Assembly: GCA_039707655.1 (NCBI GenBank)
Contig: CM077670.1
Span: 143,324,001 to 143,388,000, forward strand
Length of the DNA stretch: 64,000 bases
Source: Elymus sibiricus
Taxonomy: Eukaryota; Streptophyta; Magnoliopsida; Poales; Poaceae
Direction: 5' to 3'
The position numbers and the translations under genes were made by a program. The first letter of the stretch is position 1; every line of letters starts with the position of its first letter. Positions 34,573-45,733 of the stretch are shown here, in pieces. The notes under the pieces were generated by a model that did not search any database, was not told the origin of the DNA, and saw only the letters and a list, made by a program, of their open reading frames with translations.

Positions 34573-36697
34573 TACATGGATACATATACGTATAAAGACA
34601 GGTGGTAGAAAGTACCTCGTACTTCCGCTTCAGAGAAGTCACCATTTCAATTTCAGCATCCCGGCTCTCAGACAGTCGGGTCAAGACAGCTTGATGTAGA
34701 AGGTTGACGTCCTGATCTTCAAATGAATGGAAATTAAGAGTCGTCTTCCCTTTTTTTAATTGGTGACTCAGTCTTGGCAGGAATTTTGGTCAAGGCAGTG
34801 GAAGTTTCTGGTGGAGGGTTCTGATTCTCACTAGTCACCACAACCTCGTCTTGAGCCATCTCCACAGGTTGCTCTTCTGCTATATTCATTCTCTCCTGTT
34901 CAACAAGAGGAGAAGCGCGAGTGGGGCTCACTGTTGTGTTTGGCTGTGGTGGTTCTTCTGCAATAACCGGCTCATCCGGAATAGCCGGGTTATCTACTCC
35001 TGCTTCCTGAGAAGGGCCTTCTTTCTCAACAGTGGGGTCAGAAGACTTGGTAGCAGGTTTCTTCTTGATTGCCTTGGCGCTGCATAAGGTAAAACATTTT
35101 TATAAAGTCAAGGGATAAAAGCAAGAGTATAAGTTTGAAAATCAAAAAGTGAGTTATACCCTGGGTTAATGTTAAAGGCTGGTGCTTGAGTGGCGCTGGA
35201 CTCATCCAATGAAGGAGAAGTCAGATAGGCCGATTCGTTCAGCGGAAGTGGTTCTTTGAAGTGACCGGCTTGAGGGAGAGATGGAGTGGGGCTGTGACGG
35301 ACTTCAGTCCGAGCCCTTCGTGTGGGCGGTTCATTGGTTAACCCACCACTTAGTTCTCCCTCGCAGCTCTGGGTCTTCCGTTATGAAGTGCCAGTGTGCT
35401 GAGTTTTTTTCAAAAGAAAGCACGGGTCTAAGTGAGCATCTGGATGTGAGAACGGGACTTTGCGGACTGCTACCCGGAATTTCTTTTGGACCGTGACTGT
35501 TGAGTTAGAATCTAAAGAGATCAGGGTTACCTCTGGCTCGCCGGCGTGACTGGTTTCAGCTTGTTCCTGTGGAGAGTCGGCATCAGCAAGTTGGTTAAAC
35601 AGATGACCAATGGAGTCGAGTTCTACCTCATGATCATCCTCATCTTCCGGGTCTTCCCCGTTGTCCTCTTGAGGAGTGGGATCTTGAGGTTCAACTTTCC
35701 ACCAGTCAACATTTTCCTGGACAATGACAGGTTAATAAGTTTACAACGGAGGTAAAGCAGTGTAAGCAAGGCAAGAGGAAACAGGAAAAGCAGCTTACCA
35801 CATGGGCCGGGTTGCCTATAAAGAAGGGCGCTAGCCCCACGAGTGCAATCGAATCCTTTGTTTAACCAAGTAGTTTCTTGGCAAATTTTATGACATCTTT
35901 CTGTTGGAGGTTGATCCGGCTGAACCGTAGCAAATCTTCTGGCTCGCCAGTGTATGAGTGCATGAGCCGGTTCCTTAGGCTTAGAGGTTGAATGCGCCAG
36001 CATACCCAGGTTCGGGTCAAATCAACGCCGGTGAGTCCATGGGCGGTTAAGGCATTGATCTTCGAGTATAAAGGTTGCAGAGCCTCCCTTTCCTCCCTGG
36101 AGGCGAAACCCGGGAAGATGGTGAAAGCATCAAGCCGGTCTGCCCTATAACCCGGAAGTTGATGCTGTTGATCTGGGGAGGTGTCTTTGCAATAAAACCA
36201 AGTTCTGTACCATCCTTTCGGTTGGCTTGCCGGCTTAGCTTCTGGAAAAGCTGAGTTCTTTGTTCTTTGGATAGTGACCCCACCAAGCTCTATGCTGGGT
36301 CCACCCTTGTGTTCTGTCTGATGGTTCTGGTAGAAGAACTCCTGAAATAAGCTGATGGATGGCTCAATTTGCATATAAACTTCACAGAAAACTAGAAACT
36401 GGCTCAAGTTGTGAATGGAGTTGGGGCCCAAGTCTTGAGGCCTGATAGCGAAGAAGTGAAGTACAACCCGGAAAAATTTGGAACCCGGGGGACGGAAACC
36501 TCTGTCCAAGTGGTCACCGAAGATGACTATCTCATTTTGAGCTGGCTAAGGATGTATCTCTTCCTCAGGGGCTCACCACTCAATCTCCTCATGGGTTGGA
36601 AGCAATGCAGAGTCGACCAAGGCCTACAGTCTGAGCTCTAACATATTGGACTTAGCCCAGTTAACAATCTTGTTGGCTTTAGGAGCCATGGATTCCG

Positions 36698-37148
36698 CTG
36701 CAGGGAAAGGAGGAAATAATATAAGCCGGTGACATTCAGAAGTTTGCCGGGTTATCATAACAAATGGTAAACCGGTATAACACCGGGTTATGGCCATCAG
36801 ACAGCTCAAGCCAGCGTGAGTAAGCAGCTACTAGTAACAGATTTTGACAAGTCTAGTGTGAACGAGTTTGCAAATAGTTTTCAAACCGATTGAGGAATTT
36901 TTCGGATCTAAAAAACAGCTGAAAAATAAAAGAAAAATCTAGGTTTATTTCGGTGACTAAGGACAAGACCGTAATGAGGTTCATTTGAGAAGATGTGAAA
37001 GACCTATAAGGTCATTAAAGTATTACGGGATTGTTCTACGACCTAACCAACGAGGAATCCAAGATATCTCAGATCTACAAGCTGTTAGTATGAAGAGAGC
37101 CAAAGAACATTGAAGAACTAACAAGAACAATGGCGAAAAGGCACTCAC
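36698..37148 (-). other. Probable leader (5' UTR) intron of the element A antisense gene
   Basis: On the minus strand a GTGAGT donor at 37148 follows CAGATCT, and a strong pyrimidine tract TTTCCTCCTTTCCCTGCAG ends at 36698, only 8 nt before the ATG at 36689. The 451 bp between them has no long open frame. This is inference from splice signals. Confidence 0.6.
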
Positions 37149-37359
37149 AGATCTGCTGAGCGGAGGCTTAAGGGCTCCGGGTGTTGCGGCCGCACTCTGA
37201 TGGATAGACTCCGGCGACGGTGATAGCAACAGTACTCGTCGGTGCTTCCTTCGACGGTGAAGAGCTTGAGAGGGCGCAAGTAGCAGCGAGGAGCGGAGGA
37301 GGAAGAAGACGAGAAGAGAAGCAGGAGTAGTAAAAGTGAAACCGGAAGGGCGCCGACCC

Positions 37360-37366
37360 ATTTATA
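37360..37366 (-). promoter_or_regulatory. Minus-strand TATA box for the element A antisense gene
   Basis: TATAAAT reads on the minus strand, flanked by GCACC and GGGTCGGCGCC. It lies about 210 bp upstream of the leader-intron donor. It is outside the LTR, so the gene could have its own promoter. Confidence 0.55.
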
Positions 37367-37740
37367 GGTGCGGTGGAACCCGAAACGGCAGGTGCGAAGC
37401 CTCAGGCGGCGCAGTGAATTTTTGCTAAAAGGACTCCTCGATTTTCATGCCTGACAAGACAATACAAAACTATTTAAAGATTCACAATGATGTCATGCTC
37501 GGATCTTGCGGGAGTGGATTGTGACATCATGTAAAGGGGAGTGAGAAAGTGTTAAGTCTGAAGGAGGTAAAACGACCCGGCAAAAATGATTGACCCAGGA
37601 AATATATTTGATAAAGGATGAAGGCAGGAAGGGTGTAAAAAAATGCCGGCTCAGGAAACAAGACTCAGAGATAAAACTCTTCGCAATTAGTCCTTTATTT
37701 TTGTTTTACAAGATGGACTTTACCATGGATGAATCCAAGT

Positions 37741-37755
37741 CAAACTGGGGGCTAA
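37741..37755 (+). promoter_or_regulatory. Polypurine tract of element A
   Basis: CAAACTGGGGGCTAA lies directly before the 3' LTR. It is the expected plus-strand primer site. Confidence 0.8.
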
Positions 37756-38293
37756 TGTTGGGGATGTTTCCCAGCATGGAGACCCGCCAAGAGGATGACC
37801 CGGCCATGAAGCCATGAGGCTCAGCGGGCCACTGTACTGCCAGGCCTTGAAGATCCGTAACGGGCTGACAATAGAGAGACCCAGTGCGGAGGCCAGCTTA
37901 ATGTATGGACCGGATCATGGAGAAAGGATCAGACAGGATATTACCTTGGAGGACAAGATAATTAGAATAAGAGTAGGATACGGGTTAATGTTACGACCTG
38001 GGCTCTCATGTAAACCTAGGGCTCGACCTGTTATATAAAGGGGGGCACCTAGGGCAGAAAGACTAAGTTGCAATCTCTCGAAAGCTAGGTTAGCGAATCC
38101 GCATCCTTGTACTCAAGATGCAAAGCAATATAATCAAGCAGGACGTAGGCCTTTACCTCCATCGTGAGGGGCCGAACCTAGGTAAACTCGTGTCTCTTGC
38201 TTCCCGATCAACCCCGTTAAGCTTCCACCTTTGTGCGATGGCCTCATCACTAAGTCCTTTCACAAGGGCATCTGCCATGACAAAACCACGACA
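37756..38293 (+). repeat. Element A 3' LTR
   Basis: This 538 bp LTR starts TGTTGGGGATG and ends ACCACGACA. It carries the TATA box at 38032-38039. About 30 substitutions and one small indel separate it from the 5' copy. Confidence 0.93.
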
Positions 38294-40307
38294 GGAACCC
38301 TACCGAAGCCCTTTCCCCACCTTTCCTCGTCCGCACGCTCCTGCTGGGCGGAACGCATCTCGCCGAGAAGCTCCGCAGACCACCGCCGTCGCCGAACGAT
38401 TGCGTCGTCGTAAGAGCACCTCCAACCACACCGCTTGCTCCCTTCGACCCCCCTCTCAATCCCGCATCTTCTTGACGTGCTATTTTGGCCAACACGGCAT
38501 GGGAACGAGCCTCCCGAGCAGACCCGGCTTCGCCGGAGAACCACCGAAGCAGCGCCGCCGCCCACTCCCAAGACCACTGTCGTCTTCTTCGCTCATGGTG
38601 AGCACGTGCGCACAGAACCCCTTTCAGCCAATCCTAGCGCGACACGTGGCAGTAGCAGCCGCAGCTCAAAAACTCTGCCATGGCACAATTTTGACAGATT
38701 TTTAACACATTTTCGTTTAGCTATATCTCTTCATCCATTTAGTCAAATTGAGTGATTCTTTTTCCTATGTAATCGTGTTGATCAGCAGAATGCAATGAAA
38801 CCAAACTTTCACACTTTTGTACTATTTAAATTTGAATTTGTTCAAATTTAAAATTAACCTTCCGGAGGCCATATCTTTCAACCTGTATGCCCAAACTAGT
38901 TGTTTCTTTTTGCGTCGTGATCCTAGTGTAATGTAGATGTTTTTTTACCTGCTGATATGCTACTGTTGTTTGGTGTTTTAAATGATTTCTTGTTCTTGGT
39001 TTTATTTTGGTGTTATTTGAGTATTGGTGATTTATTTGTTGTTTTGTGTGAAAGGTGTAGGTTGTCTGGAGTGCGACGCAAACTATTGTCAGGAGTGTGA
39101 CCTTTTGAACCAGGACCAAGGCAAGTTACATGTTGATCATCCTTTACCTATTATGTTTCTATGCATGTAGTCTATATCACCATATTATATATGCATGTAT
39201 AGGATATACTATTATATTATGCTATGCTATTGAGTTGTCTCCTAGTCAATGAAGATCGTGGTAGTTGTAGTTTTGCCATGCTATGTAGACGGGGTTGGTT
39301 CTAGTATCCATTGAGCTTATGTGAGGATTATATAATAAATTGAGTAGTAACTAAGGATATAATTCATCTCTGGGCGGAATTGTTATTGTTGGGTAGTTTC
39401 AAGAACTTCATGGTTTCTATACCCTCTGAATGTAAGTGGAATGCCGCCCAGGTTCAAAAAGATCAGACAGACTTAGTGACTAGTGGCTTAGTTGATCAGT
39501 TGTGGAAATCTTACCCGGATGTGCTAGCAGATTTAGTTATGATAGTTGGGATGGACCTCCTTTCGGACTAGGCGACTGCTTCTGAAAGACTTCGTCTCAA
39601 TCTTCGGGTTGGGTCCGGTGGGTAAAGCGTACTAAACTCTGCAGAGTATTAAAATTAATCGATTAGCCGTGTCCCCGGTTAAGGACAATTTGAGCGACTA
39701 TGCCATTACAGTTGTTGGATGATCTTGACATATGTTACATTTAATAAAACTTGTTGGGGAACTTAATAATGGGTATAGGTTGGTGTTGGAGTTGCCAATT
39801 CAACCATATGTATTTAATTTTTAGCAAACAAATTAAAATAAAATTTGATTATTAGGTAGTTATGAGGACAAAATTAGCATTTCTGCAAAAGAACCATCAA
39901 GCCTTCCTTTTGTTGTATTATGCATATACATGTAGGTCTGCTTTATTATTATTCCTGTGTAACTTGCCAATACATTCAATGTATTGACCTATACGTCTGC
40001 AACGTCTAATGTTGCAGGATATTCAGACGAAGAGTAAGGTACCGTTAGGGTCGCGAGTCTTCACTCAGCATCGCCAGTGGGCTATGATGGGACTCATCGT
40101 TATTTTCTGCTACTTTTCCGTTGTTTGACTGAATAAAGCTAGCTGTGTGCTATGCAGATTGTTTTACTTTATAAATTTTGGATCATACGTTGTAATAAAT
40201 GATGCACTTGTTACTCTGGTATTCATCTATACTGTGTGTTGCAAATCGATCCAGGGACTAGCACAATAAGCACAGAGACTCAAATCCTTTGAGGTTTTGT
40301 CGTTACA
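38294..40307 (+). mobile_element. Right part of chromovirus-type LTR D
   Basis: It continues the LTR begun at 1156, after the element A duplication. It contains CTCTGCAGAGTATTAAAATT then TAGCCGTGTCC (39637-39680), a block also present in the C-family LTRs (near 12496) and typical of long chromovirus LTRs, and a conserved end CAGAGACTC to GTCGTTACA. The same end is found inverted at 58518. No protein-coding region is seen over its 2 kb. Confidence 0.7.
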
Positions 40308-40310
40308 ATG

Positions 40311-40313
<3 letters not shown>

Positions 40314-40362
<49 letters not shown>
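40314..40362. repeat. (TA)n microsatellite
   Basis: About 24 TA steps lie between the end of LTR D and the next element. TA resumes at 43036 on the far side of that element. Confidence 0.97.
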
Positions 40363-40363
<1 letters not shown>

Positions 40364-43036
40364 CCCGTCTATTCTGCCAATATTGGCAGAATAGTTATTC
40401 TGCCCACATCCGAACTGCACGCTCAACGCGAGTGCACTGCACTTTCTGAAGCAAAGGTACTGCAATACAAACACTAGTGAACTTCTCGTCGAAAAAAACT
40501 GCACGTGGTGTTTTTTCGGTACTGTTTTTGATCTAATTTTTTAACCGTTCGTCGGAATGAGGCGTGTAATACGCCATTGGAAAGCTATGGATTAGGCACA
40601 ACTTCGCCATGTTGAAATTTTTTCGAGATTCCTCGCGGTTTAAGAGCAGTTTCGAAAACGATGGGCGCCCGACGAGTGGCAGCGAGCGTATTTTCGCGTT
40701 TTTTCGCAAACCGCTTGTCGGAATGAAGCAAATGATACACCGTTGGAAAGATATCGTCGAGGCGCAACTTTTTCATATATATTACTTTCTCTAATTCCTT
40801 ACGGTTTAAGAGCAGTTTCAAATTTACTAAATCGAGGAATTCTGTTTTTTCAAATTTTTGCAATTTTTCGGTACTGTTTTCGTTCCAGTTTTTTAACCGT
40901 TTGTCCAAATGAGGCGTGTGATACGCCGTTGAAAAGCTACGGATGAGGCGCAACTTTCATATGTAGAAATGTTTTTGAGATTCTTTACGGTTTTAAATTA
41001 ATTTTGAAAATGGTACGGCGGACGACGGGTGGCAGCGGCCGTTTTTCAGCGCATTTTTACAAACCGCTGGTCGGAATGATTCAAATGATACGCCGTTGGA
41101 AAGGTATCGACGAGACGCGACTTTTTCATGTAGAACACCCTCTCTAATTCCTTACGCTTTAAGAGCAGTTTTGAATTTAACGAAATGCGGACACTCTGTT
41201 TTTCGCGACACCAAAATCAACGAGTGAACTGCATCGGATAGAAAACCGCATTGCTTCAGACTGAAAACTGCACTGCATCAGACGGTCAAACGAACTGCAT
41301 GATTTTTTTTTGTGAGACGTAAATTTTCCTATAAAAGGAAGTGGATTGCGGTTCACATCGGGCATAAGTGAACCACAACAATATCGAGAAGTGAACCGCA
41401 TTACTTTTTTGTTGTTGTTTGTGTAACAATTTTCTGCACTTCACATTTGACAGTAAGTGAACTGCGACAGTACCAAAAATGAACCGTGGCAGTACCATAA
41501 ATGAACCGCATGAGTTTTGTTGTGTTTTTTGATACTTATTACTTTGTACGCGCGTAGACCAGGCGAGTGGACCACAGGGATTGATCTAGTGAACTATATC
41601 TAATAAAAAGCGAGCTGCATTTTACACTTTTGTTTTTCCTCCAAAAAAAGTGTACTGCACACAAGAATTTTTTGTAGGCACGGTTTTTCGTTCCGTGATC
41701 GAAGCATTGAAGTGCGCCAAACTGCACCGTGTATCAGACATCTAAGAAAAAAGACCTGGGCTTCAAAATAAGTACTTTTTCTTCTATGCACGTTTTCGGA
41801 GTTGCGATCGGTAGGTCTCTGGACTACGAGACGGGGCGAAATGAACTGCAATGCTCCTACAATGACGGGGGACTTAAAAAACAAATCGACAAATTTTTCG
41901 TGAAACGCAAGCCGGTGGCCGGCGCACTGCATGTCCACCCCCACAGCACTGCACCTATGGTGCCAATGGTACTGCAACCAAGCCGTAATCTACAAATTGA
42001 TCCCTGGAAATTTACAGAAGACTCGTAAAAAGGAAAATACAAAGCAATCGGGGGGACTGCTTGTGCAGGGAGGGACACAGAGGAGAGGCAGCCGTGGACT
42101 GCACCCGCGGGCGAACTGCACTACGCGAACCTCCCGGCGCTGGGAGTGAAGACTGTGGTGCTCCTGTGTGGTTCTGTAGTCGACGGGTGGGGAGCGGCCA
42201 CCCAGGTGGAAGGATCAGACGCCATTGCCGACATGCGTGATGGGGAGGGGAGCCCCTCGTCATCTTGTTGTAATTCGGGAGGGCGCTAGGGGAGAAGCCG
42301 ATGCAGCGGGAGCTCGATGCAGTGCACATCCTATAGCCAAAGCCGTCGATCCGTCGACCCCGTCGCCCAGCCGTAGCGCAGCGCCACCACAGCCCTACCG
42401 CTCGTGCCTACCAAGGGAGCTCCTCCGATTCCCCCGTTCCACCCACCGAGCACAGCTGCCTGGGCCGCAGAGGATTCTATCCACGGCGTTGGGCCGCCGT
42501 CGCCATTGGGGAGGGACAGTTTGGACGCGGCGGCGCGTGGAGAACCAGATCCAGTGGCGCGGTCGCCGGGGATGCCCACGCGCGGCAGGAGGTAGGAGGG
42601 GGACGCGGGATCTCAGCGGTGAGGAGCCCGGCGGCGCTAGCCACGCTGGTGGAAGGAGGCGGGGATGGTGTGGCTGGTGTGTTGCGGCGGCGTGGGTGAA
42701 GGTGGTGGGGCAGGGCGGTTGTGGGGCGGCGGAGGAAGGCGGCTGGGGTTAGGTGTGGCGGTGCGGCGGCTCGGCGGGGCGCGAAGGTGGGGGGAGTGGG
42801 GCGGCTCGTGCAGGTCGAGGATGGGGAAGGAGATGCGGAGACCAAGGTGGGAGGAGCTGCGTGGGGACGGGGAGATGAACGTGGGAGGAGTGGGGGTGTT
42901 TTTCGGCTGGGGTTATCCTGCTCTTTTTTATCTTCGTGTTGTTCGGGTCCGGTGGCTGTTGGGGAGGGTGTTGGCAGAATAAGGATTTATCGATAGAATA
43001 AGACTCTTAAGGGTGTTGTTAGAATAGACCCACCCT
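40362..43036. mobile_element. 2.7 kb DNA transposon with short terminal inverted repeats, inserted in TA repeat
   Basis: The left end TATAGCCCGTCTATTCTGCC and the right end, read in reverse, TATAGGGTGGGTCTATTC share a terminal inverted repeat with GTCTATTCT as core. A second inward copy of TTGGCAGAATA lies at 42971. The insertion splits a TA microsatellite, so the target duplication cannot be sized. Inside are a tandem repeat (40511-41205), many ACTGCA/GAACCGCA words (41220-41740) and a GC-rich right third (42040-42960) without a recognisable gene. No transposase is seen, so it is non-autonomous. Superfamily unassigned. Confidence 0.6.
40511..41205. repeat. Two-level tandem repeat in the TIR element
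   Basis: A 352 bp unit starting TTTTTCGGTACTG occurs twice (40511 and 40863). Each unit holds two related half-units starting AACCG(T/C)TTGTCGGAATGA at 40543, 40709, 40895 and 41062. Alternate half-units are most alike, giving an ABAB order. Confidence 0.85.
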
Positions 43037-43680
43037 ATATATATATCAAACAATCTCAAATTTATTTGAATTTAAGATACCGATGGCAGGCATCGGTTGA
43101 CCATATTGCATCCATGCACACCACTATTTGAATTTGTGATAACGTGTGGCTTTTGCAGCTCAAATCTAAATACTTGTAGGCATAGGGGAGGGGCACCATA
43201 CATTGTGTCATAAACATATTATACATATGAAACATGGTTTAGATTCTGAAGATCTAGCTAGAGCTTGAAATGTACTATTATTTGAAATCAGCATAAAGTG
43301 GATTCAAAAATTTGAATTCGAGTTCATATGGTACACATAGTTCATATCTAACTTGACAGTAATCATGTGGTGTATTGTGAAGATAATATACACATGATGG
43401 TTTAACTTGACAACAATCATGACTGTAGATTCGTATTAAAATAGAGAAACAAATTCAAATTTATTTCATATTGTAGCCGGTAGTATATACATTTGGAATG
43501 CACTAAAATGTTCATTTGAATAGGTTACATGCATTATACACCTAGCGAAATATTTTAATTAAACATAACATGGATTCAAAGTTTTGAATGGCATTTGTAG
43601 TAATTCATACAGTAAAACGGGACAAGACTCTCTATTGTGTGGTGCGAATTGATTTATTTTATTTTATTTTTGGTTGAGGG
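43037..43680. other. AT-rich stretch with no recognisable feature
   Basis: Repeated AAATTTGAAT-like words occur but no ORF, RNA gene or element terminus. It may be the left, unrecognised part of the CACTA remnant or older intergenic DNA. Confidence 0.5.
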
Positions 43681-44820
43681 AAGTGCGAATTGATATGGTA
43701 CCGTACACGTTAGCCTTGTCCCGAAATTTCAAATCACGCCTTGTTATGCCGAAAGTTCAAGATATCTCTTTGTCTCTTTGTGCTCCGAAAACTCCCTCCT
43801 TCTCAACCCTTGCCTTGCGATCCAGAAATTACAACGCGCGTGAAAACTCCCTCCTCCTGCGAAATCCCGACATGCGAAATCCCCGTTCTACCCCTGAGCG
43901 GAAAGAGCCTCTAGTTCAAATTGGTGGGGGACCTTTTGTAACTTACCCCACAATTCGTACAAGCGCGTCCCTAAGTCATGGTTCCCCCCTCCCATCCCCT
44001 GCTTTTCCCCATTCGAAAATCGAGGCCGCCAAAACCTTTCTCCACCAGCCGCGAAACCCCACCCTCCTCCGTCCGCCCCCCACCACCGCCCAGCCGGAGC
44101 CTCTTCCCCGACAATACCATCCACCGCAACAGCTCGACGTCCCTCATCCACCACACCAGATGAGGATCCATCATCGATCTCATCGTCCAGTCGGATCAGC
44201 CGCCCCGTCCTCCACGTCCAAGGAGCTGCTCCGACGATTGGCTCATCTATCGCGGCTACTTCATTCCCACAGCGCCGCCTTAACCTGCCCCACCAGATGC
44301 ACAGTATCCTCACCGACTCCTCGGATGAAGCCGAGGCCTACTCGGCGCCACCAAAGAGGTCGTACACTCATCGCATCGCACCGCATCTTCTCCTTCACTC
44401 GACCTCACGGCGCCGCCGGTGCTCGATCCCGCTCTGCCATGGCGCGGCTCCCTCGAAGCCGCCGCCGCCAGCGACATCCTCCACGGCGGCTCTCCCACAT
44501 TGTGAGGCTCCCTCGGCAGTGGCGTCCATACCAGCCGGAGCTGCTGCTGCTACTCCGGCTCATGCTCGTGCTGCTGCTCTGCTCTTGCTCTCACTCGTGA
44601 TGCTGCTTTGCTCTTGCTCTCGCTCGTACTGCTGATACTGGTACACGGGTTGCTGCAGCTACACGTGTTGCTGCTTTGTCTCTTGTTCGCGCTGCTGCTC
44701 TGGCTGCTATCTGCTAGTGTGTTCCCTATCGAGCGGCTGCTGATTTAGATCACTGCTTCTCTGCTACTAGTGCTCGAGCGGCCTAAACTACCAGTGAAGT
44801 GTTTCTCTGCTACTAGTGCA

Positions 44821-44895
44821 TTCAGTTTCGACAGTAAAATTCAGTTTCGACAGTAACAATCAGCTTCGACAGTAAAATTCTGTTTTGACAGTTAA
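44821..44895 (+). repeat. 20 bp minisatellite, four copies
   Basis: TTCAGTTTCGACAGTAAAA-type units repeat four times with small changes. Confidence 0.85.
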
Positions 44896-45290
44896 GTTCA
44901 TAGTCAATAGTTTTTACATCATCTGTTGGAGTTGGGTGTTTTTTGGTGATGTTTTACATCTAGCACTTTTTAGTGATGTATTTTACATCATCTATTGGAG
45001 ATGCTATTAGAATCCCACTTCAGATTAATGATGTCCGTCTTGTACTGCTTCAGCCTCGACGTCATACAGCTCGCTGGAGCTGCTCCAACGACGGAACTAT
45101 CCATCACAACAGAGCAGTACCCTCGACGCCGTCTATAGACGCCCCAGATCTTCTTCCCCAGCTTCGACAGCCACCTCCGCCACAACATCTTCATCGACCA
45201 ACCCAATGATGCTGAGGTCGACACGGCTACACCAAAGAGGTTGTACTCTTGTCGCATCACTTTTTACTCTACATTTATTTCGATCCCATA

Positions 45291-45733
45291 GGGCTATTTT
45301 GGTTCAACAGAAAAACATAGCAATAGAAAATTTTCCTATGGTACTCTACTATTCAATTATTCGTGCATTTGGTTGAAAGGAATGGAGCAAAACAAAACTG
45401 AAGGATTTTTTTCCTTTTGTGTCTGTTTCAAAGGAAAAACATAGAAATTTTAACATCCACCTGGACCTACTTATCAAAATCCTATGCATGAAAACAAGAC
45501 TAAGTGCATTAGTGGCATAATAACATTCTAACTGTACACATTTTCATGTGGTTTGACTTTAATTTGGCCATGTTTATTTGCATTCATGTGCTCTTCCAAT
45601 TCATGTGAACCAAACACCCTAGTTGACAGAAATCCTGTGTTTACAAATGCTCTGTTTTCCACGTACATTTCCATCCTATTCCGGTGTTTTTCCTATGCCT
45701 TCATTTTTAGAATCCTGCAAGCCAAAGGAGCCC
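45291..45733. mobile_element. MITE of about 440 bp inside CACTA H
   Basis: The left end GGGCTATTTTGGTTCAACAG and the right end, read in reverse, GGGCTCCTTTGGCTTGCAGG are inverted repeats of the 'GGGCTCCTTTGGTTCA' style seen in grass MITEs. The interior is AT-rich with TTTCCTATG words in both orientations and no ORF. The flanking trinucleotides are ATA and TTA, so the target duplication is not clean. Confidence 0.65.

Larger units (their letters stand above)
31396..36689 (-). pseudogene. Element A antisense accessory gene (aORF), five coding exons
   Basis: Read on the minus strand from ATG 36689 (MAPKANKIVNWAK). Exons: 36689-35799, 35716-35160, 35079-34616, 34267-33991, 33901-31396 (the last split by the solo LTR 31883-33778). 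Introns: 35798-35717 (GTAAGC/CCAG, phase 0), 35159-35080 (GTATAA/GCAG, phase 2), 34615-34268 (GTACTT; acceptor AG now AA, phase 0), 33990-33902 (GTAAGC/GCAG, phase 1). Each splice restores one frame. Exon 1 encodes a domain with FRPPGSKFFRVVLHFF and GPNSIHNLSQFLVFCEVY, matching element B's aORF and the PF04195 type. Exon 2 is acidic, exon 3 Lys/Pro-rich, exons 4-5 coiled coil. Four nonsense codons in exon 1, one in exon 2 and an extra A in an A-run near 34750 disable it. Function unknown. Confidence 0.82.
1921..38293 (+). mobile_element. Element A: Ty3/gypsy retrotransposon, probable Tat lineage, carrying nested insertions
   Basis: Two direct LTRs (1921-2459 and 37756-38293) bound a PBS, gag, protease, integrase, a minus-strand accessory gene and a PPT. 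The flanking 5-mers are GGAAG (1916-1920) and GGAAC (38294-38298), a target duplication with one mismatch. I count about 30 differences between the two LTRs (roughly 5.5%), mostly transitions, so the element is old. Element B (7507-30990) and a BARE1-type solo LTR (31883-33778) are inserted in it; without them A is about 11 kb. RT and RNase H have been deleted. The antisense gene 3' of pol and the gag-pol style suit the Tat lineage (Grande, RIRE2, Retand relatives). I do not assign a family name. Confidence 0.88.

Noticed and set aside
40314..40362. TA tract as a replication origin or matrix attachment site
   Set aside because: It is a simple TA microsatellite with nothing else to support such a role.
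42225..42845. Overlapping open frames on both strands in the GC-rich block
   Set aside because: Both are Arg/Gly/Pro/Ala-rich, as expected of any GC-rich sequence; no motif supports a gene.
43674..44600. 308-codon plus-strand open frame
   Set aside because: The sequence is low-complexity (Arg, Pro, Ser, Leu-Leu runs) with no recognisable domain. Another frame in the same interval matches the duplicated exon motif better.
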